Source: Affinirhizobium straminoryzae (lineage in GTDB: Bacteria; Pseudomonadota; Alphaproteobacteria; Rhizobiales; Rhizobiaceae). Taken from it: 64,000 nt of DNA. The stretch spans positions 1 to 64,000 of the forward strand of contig NZ_VJMG01000021.1 of assembly GCF_007004135.1 (NCBI RefSeq). Direction: 5' to 3'. Position numbers and translations under genes: made by a program. Every line of letters begins with the position of its first letter. Within the stretch, counting starts at the first letter, position 1. Under the pieces are notes generated by a model. That model saw only the letters and a program-made list of their open reading frames with translations, was not told where the DNA came from and ran no database searches. Below are positions 60,788 to 64,000 of the stretch, piece by piece.

Positions 60788-63112
60788 ATGAAAATGGCCG
60801 CCGACATCAAATCCATCGCCGCAACCATTGCCGCCGAGATCAATGCCCGCCCGGACCAGGCGGTCGCTGCCATCGGCCTTCTGGACGAGGGGGCCACGGT
60901 GCCCTTCATCGCCCGCTACCGCAAGGAAGTGACGGGCGGGCTGGACGATACGCAGCTGCGCAATCTTGCCGAGCGGCTCGTCTATCTGCGCGAACTGGAG
61001 GCGCGCCGGACCTCGATCGTCGAGAGCATCAACAGCCAGGGCAAGATGACCGACGAACTGGCGGTGAAGCTTCAGCGCGCCGCCACCAAGGCGGAGCTGG
61101 AAGACCTCTACCTGCCCTACAAGCCGAAGCGCCGGACCAAGGCGGAGATTGCCCGCGAGCGGGGGCTCGGGCCGCTCGCCGATGCGATCTGGGCTGACCG
61201 CGCCGCCGATCCGCAGGCGCTTGCCTCTGCCTATCTCTCGGCGGAGGTTGCCGATGTGAAGGCGGCGCTCGAGGGCGCACGCGACATCGTGGCCGAAACC
61301 ATCACCGAGAATGCCGATCTTCTGGGCCGCCTGCGCCAGTACATGCGCGACACTTCCACACTTCGGGCCAGGGTGGTGGATGGCAAGCAGGACGCAGGCG
61401 CCAAGTTTGCCGACTATTTCGATCATTCCGAACGCTGGGCAACGACGCCCGGCCACCGCGCGCTTGCCATGCTGCGCGGCTGGAACGAGGAAGTGCTGAC
61501 GCTGACCATCGAGGTGGATCAGGACGATCCGTCGCCGATCAAGCCGACCCAGCGCATGATCGCCGCCGCTTTCCAGATCGGCGACAAGGGACCGGCCGAC
61601 CGCTGGCTGATGGAGGTCGCCGGCTGGACCTGGCGCGTCAAGCTCTCCATGTCGCTGTCGCTCGATCTGATGCGCGAATTGCGCGAACGCTCGGAGGAGG
61701 AGGCGATCCGGGTTTTTGCCCGCAATCTCAAGGATCTGCTGCTGGCGGCACCTGCCGGCTCGCGCGCCACCATGGGGCTCGATCCCGGCATCCGCACCGG
61801 CGTCAAGGTGGCGGTGGTCGATGGCACCGGCAAGCTGGTGGAGACGACGACCGTCTATCCCTTCCCGCCGAAGAACGACGTGCGCGGCACGCAGGCGGAA
61901 CTTGCCAGCCTCATCCGCAAGCACAAGGTGGACCTGATCGCCATCGGCAACGGCACCGGCAGCCGCGAGACGGAAAAACTGGTGGCGGACATGCTGGCAC
62001 AGCTGCCCGCAGGACCGAAGCCCACCAAGGTCATCGTGTCGGAAGCGGGCGCGTCCGTCTATTCCGCCTCCGAACTGGCGGCGGCGGAATTCCCGAATCT
62101 CGATGTCTCGCTGCGCGGCGCCGTCTCCATCGCGCGCCGCCTGCAGGACCCGCTGGCGGAACTCGTCAAGATCGAGCCGAAATCCATCGGCGTTGGCCAG
62201 TACCAGCACGATGTCGATCAGGGCAAACTGTCCCGCTCGCTGGATGCGGTGGTGGAAGATGCGGTGAACGCGGTCGGCGTCGATCTCAACACCGCCTCCT
62301 CGCCGCTTCTGGCGCGCGTTGCCGGCCTCAGCCGCTCGATTGCCGATGCCATCGTCATTCACCGCGACCAGAACGGCCCGTTCGAAAGCCGGAAAGAGCT
62401 GCTCAAGGTGTCCCGCCTCGGCGCCCGCACCTTCGAACAGTGCGCCGGTTTCCTGCGTATTCCGAACGGCAAGGAGCCGCTCGATGCCTCGGCCGTCCAC
62501 CCGGAAGCCTATGGCGTGGCGAAGAAGATCGTGGCTGCCTGCGGCCGCGACCTGCGTTCCCTGATGGGCGACAGCGCCGCGCTGAAGAAGCTCGATCCGC
62601 GTCAGTTCGTTGATGAGCAGTTCGGCCTGCCGACGGTGAAGGATATTCTTTCCGAACTCGAAAAGCCGGGCCGCGACCCGCGCCCCAGCTTCAAGACGGC
62701 CACCTTTGCGGAGGGCGTCAACGAGATCGAGGATCTGAAGCCCGGCATGCTTTTGGAAGGCACAGTGACAAACGTCGCAGCCTTCGGCGCCTTCGTCGAT
62801 ATCGGCGTGCATCAGGATGGGCTTGTCCACGTCTCCCAGCTTGCCGACCGCTTCGTCAAGGACCCGCATGAGGTGGTCAAGGCCGGCGATGTGGTGAAGG
62901 TGCGCGTGGTCGAGGTGGATGTAAAGCGCAAGCGCATCGGGCTCACCATGCGCAAGGATGGCGGCGAGGCCGCGCCCGCGTCGATGCGCGAAAACCGGGC
63001 CCCGGGCGGCGGCAATCCCATGCGTCATGCGCAGGCAAAACCGCAAAAGAGCGAGGGCAGCCAGCTCGGCGGGCTCGGCGCGGCTCTGGCCGAGGCCATG
63101 AAGAAGCGCTGA
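60788..63112 (+). CDS. tex: Tex family RNA-binding protein
   Basis: Transcription accessory protein of the Tex family, 774 residues. It has an N-terminal helical region ([21 protein letters not shown]), a YqgF RNase H-like domain ([17 protein letters not shown]), a helix-hairpin-helix region ([23 protein letters not shown]) and a C-terminal S1 RNA-binding domain ([39 protein letters not shown]), then a basic tail. ATG 60788 was used, with AAGGA upstream; ATG 60794 is possible. It diverges from the VOC gene. Confidence 0.95.
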   Translation: MKMAADIKSIAATIAAEINARPDQAVAAIGLLDEGATVPFIARYRKEVTGGLDDTQLRNLAERLVYLRELEARRTSIVESINSQGKMTDELAVKLQRAATKAELEDLYLPYKPKRRTKAEIARERGLGPLADAIWADRAADPQALASAYLSAEVADVKAALEGARDIVAETITENADLLGRLRQYMRDTSTLRARVVDGKQDAGAKFADYFDHSERWATTPGHRALAMLRGWNEEVLTLTIEVDQDDPSPIKPTQRMIAAAFQIGDKGPADRWLMEVAGWTWRVKLSMSLSLDLMRELRERSEEEAIRVFARNLKDLLLAAPAGSRATMGLDPGIRTGVKVAVVDGTGKLVETTTVYPFPPKNDVRGTQAELASLIRKHKVDLIAIGNGTGSRETEKLVADMLAQLPAGPKPTKVIVSEAGASVYSASELAAAEFPNLDVSLRGAVSIARRLQDPLAELVKIEPKSIGVGQYQHDVDQGKLSRSLDAVVEDAVNAVGVDLNTASSPLLARVAGLSRSIADAIVIHRDQNGPFESRKELLKVSRLGARTFEQCAGFLRIPNGKEPLDASAVHPEAYGVAKKIVAACGRDLRSLMGDSAALKKLDPRQFVDEQFGLPTVKDILSELEKPGRDPRPSFKTATFAEGVNEIEDLKPGMLLEGTVTNVAAFGAFVDIGVHQDGLVHVSQLADRFVKDPHEVVKAGDVVKVRVVEVDVKRKRIGLTMRKDGGEAAPASMRENRAPGGGNPMRHAQAKPQKSEGSQLGGLGAALAEAMKKR

Positions 63113-63140
63113 TCAATCCGGCCTCGTCACGGGAGAGGGA

Positions 63141-63170
63141 GGCTGCCGGCGTCGGTTCGGCAGCCTTTTT
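63141..63170 (+). terminator. Rho-independent terminator of tex
   Basis: A perfect 8-bp stem (GGCTGCCG and complement, 9-base loop) followed by five T residues lies 28 bases after the tex stop. Confidence 0.92.
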
Positions 63171-63270
63171 CAACGCGGCCATTCCGTGGCAAAATTGTGC
63201 TTGTCTCCTGCGCGCAAGGGACTAGTTTCTTCCGGAATAGTAAGGGTGCCTTAGTATCTCGGAGGTAATG

Positions 63271-64000
63271 ATGGCCTCATCCTTGCGTCTTCTGGTGGCA
63301 AAAATCATCAAGATCGGAACGCTCACCGTCCGGGGACCGGCGGGCGAGCAACGGTTCGGAGGCGGAGGAGGGCGCAGCGTCACGCTGCGCTTCACCGATG
63401 ATGCGGCCGAGGCGGAACTGGCCGCCGATCCAGCCCTGAAGCTCGGCGAGCTTTACATGGATGGCCGCCTGATCGTCGAAGAGGGCGACATCTACGATTT
63501 CCTGGCGCTTGTGAAGGAAAACACGCTGAGCGAAGGGCTGACCTTCGGCATGCTGTGGCGGGGGCTCGCGCGCATCGCCGTCTCGCTGTTCCGCAACCGG
63601 GTTCCCATCAACCACAATCGCCGCAACGTCGCCCATCACTATGATCTGGACGAGCACCTGTTCGCGCTCTTTCTCGATCCGGACTGGCAGTATTCCTGCG
63701 CCTATTTCCATCCGCCGGGCATCTCGCTCGAAGAGGCGCAGCTTGCCAAGAAGCGCCATATTGCCGCGAAACTGCTGCTTCGGCCCAGCCAGCGGGTGCT
63801 GGAAATCGGCTCTGGCTGGGGCGGCATGGCGATGTATCTGTCCGAGGCCGCCGGCGTCGATGTCACCGGTATCACGCTCAGTCAGGAGCAGCTGAAGATT
63901 TCGAGAGAGCGGGCGCAACAGCGCAATCTCGCCGAAAAGGTGCGCTTCCAGCTGCAGGATTATCGCACCTACCGGCCGGCGGAGCGTTTCGACCGCATCG
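63271..64000 (+). CDS. cfa: Cyclopropane-fatty-acyl-phospholipid synthase, 3' end outside window
   Basis: Adds a methylene bridge from S-adenosylmethionine to unsaturated acyl chains of membrane phospholipids. The 243 codons seen begin MASSLRLLVAKIIKIGTLTV and include the N-terminal lipid-binding part (GELYMDGRLIVEEGDIYDFL), NVAHHYDLDEHLFALFLDPD, CAYFHPPGISLEEAQ and the SAM motif VLEIGSGWGGMAMYL, then GITLSQEQ. The gene runs off the window. ATG 63271 was chosen because GGAGG ends 5 bases before it; ATG 63268 is too close. Confidence 0.93.
   Translation, partial: MASSLRLLVAKIIKIGTLTVRGPAGEQRFGGGGGRSVTLRFTDDAAEAELAADPALKLGELYMDGRLIVEEGDIYDFLALVKENTLSEGLTFGMLWRGLARIAVSLFRNRVPINHNRRNVAHHYDLDEHLFALFLDPDWQYSCAYFHPPGISLEEAQLAKKRHIAAKLLLRPSQRVLEIGSGWGGMAMYLSEAAGVDVTGITLSQEQLKISRERAQQRNLAEKVRFQLQDYRTYRPAERFDRI

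Noticed and set aside
60680..63046. 788-codon open frame antisense to tex
   Set aside because: Same GC-bias artefact; the tex product is clearly homologous over its full length.
1..64000. tRNA, rRNA, CRISPR arrays, insertion sequences, attachment sites, replication origin
   Set aside because: I looked through the intergenic spaces and saw no tRNA-like folds, spaced repeats, transposase genes or DnaA-box clusters; a tRNAscan or IS search could still find something missed by eye.

Overview
This window is chromosomal DNA from a GC-rich alphaproteobacterium, most likely Rhizobiaceae (Rhizobium/Agrobacterium/Ciceribacter-like). The evidence is the split F0 ATP synthase cluster atpI-atpB-atpE-atpF'(b')-atpF, the typically rhizobial small families DUF4170 and DUF2093, two perfect CtrA-type TTAA-N7-TTAAC boxes, a two-chain glycyl-tRNA synthetase and waaA/lpxK lipid A genes. 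No rRNA, tRNA, CRISPR array, prophage or insertion sequence was found. Coding is dense on both strands and most genes are housekeeping.

Layout. 1-3.4 kb: rluB (5' end outside the window), rsmD and a patatin-like lipase. 3.4-11.1 kb: a Kef-type antiporter diverges from a likely operon pmbA/tldE, cysQ-like, DUF4170, waaA, HAD phosphatase, lpxK. 11.1-16.8 kb: mutL and DUF2093 leftward; rightward a PAS-PAS-REC-REC protein and a GGDEF-EAL protein behind a CtrA box. 16.9-21.9 kb: a PRC-barrel envelope protein, then a tightly overlapping sugar-acid operon (SDR dehydrogenase, dgoK, dgoA, SMP-30 lactonase) divergent from an IclR regulator. 22-27.4 kb: a LuxR-type solo, a candidate sigma-54-driven structured RNA, mrp, corA and kup. 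27.5-31.6 kb: a secreted cell wall hydrolase and the F0 operon. 31.6-39.6 kb: rnhB, a radical SAM protein, a degenerate glycosyltransferase-like protein, the TPR/LysM-ispE-moaB operon and a polyprenyl diphosphate synthase. 39.7-45.2 kb: DUF2007, a tRNA-methylase-like enzyme, mntH, an S49 protease, a toxin-antitoxin pair and glyQ. 45.3-55.9 kb: a pentapeptide-repeat protein, a kinase/receiver pair, lemA, an AroA-like EPSP synthase, DUF2207, glyS, a second toxin-antitoxin pair and DUF523. 56-64 kb: a chemoreceptor, a small secreted protein, purD, a VOC protein, tex and the start of cfa.

How the genes fit together. waaA and lpxK act in Kdo2-lipid A assembly. dgoK, dgoA and the lactonase are part of an oxidative galactose (De Ley-Doudoroff-type) route whose dehydratase is not in the window. 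The PAS-REC and GGDEF-EAL proteins probably form a cyclic-di-GMP module. corA, kup, kef and mntH cover Mg, K and Mn movement. glyQ and glyS, normally close together, are separated by about 7.4 kb of signalling and envelope genes and are bracketed by two type II toxin-antitoxin modules, which suggests local gene gain.

The most interesting non-coding signals are the sigma-54 promoter followed by three hairpins upstream of mrp, the two perfect CtrA boxes, a 17-bp hairpin between atpF and rnhB, and a MerR/SoxR-type promoter (19-bp spacer with a perfect palindrome) ahead of the VOC gene. I did not see one clearly undescribed multi-gene system; these regulatory elements and the unusual domain combinations are the best leads.
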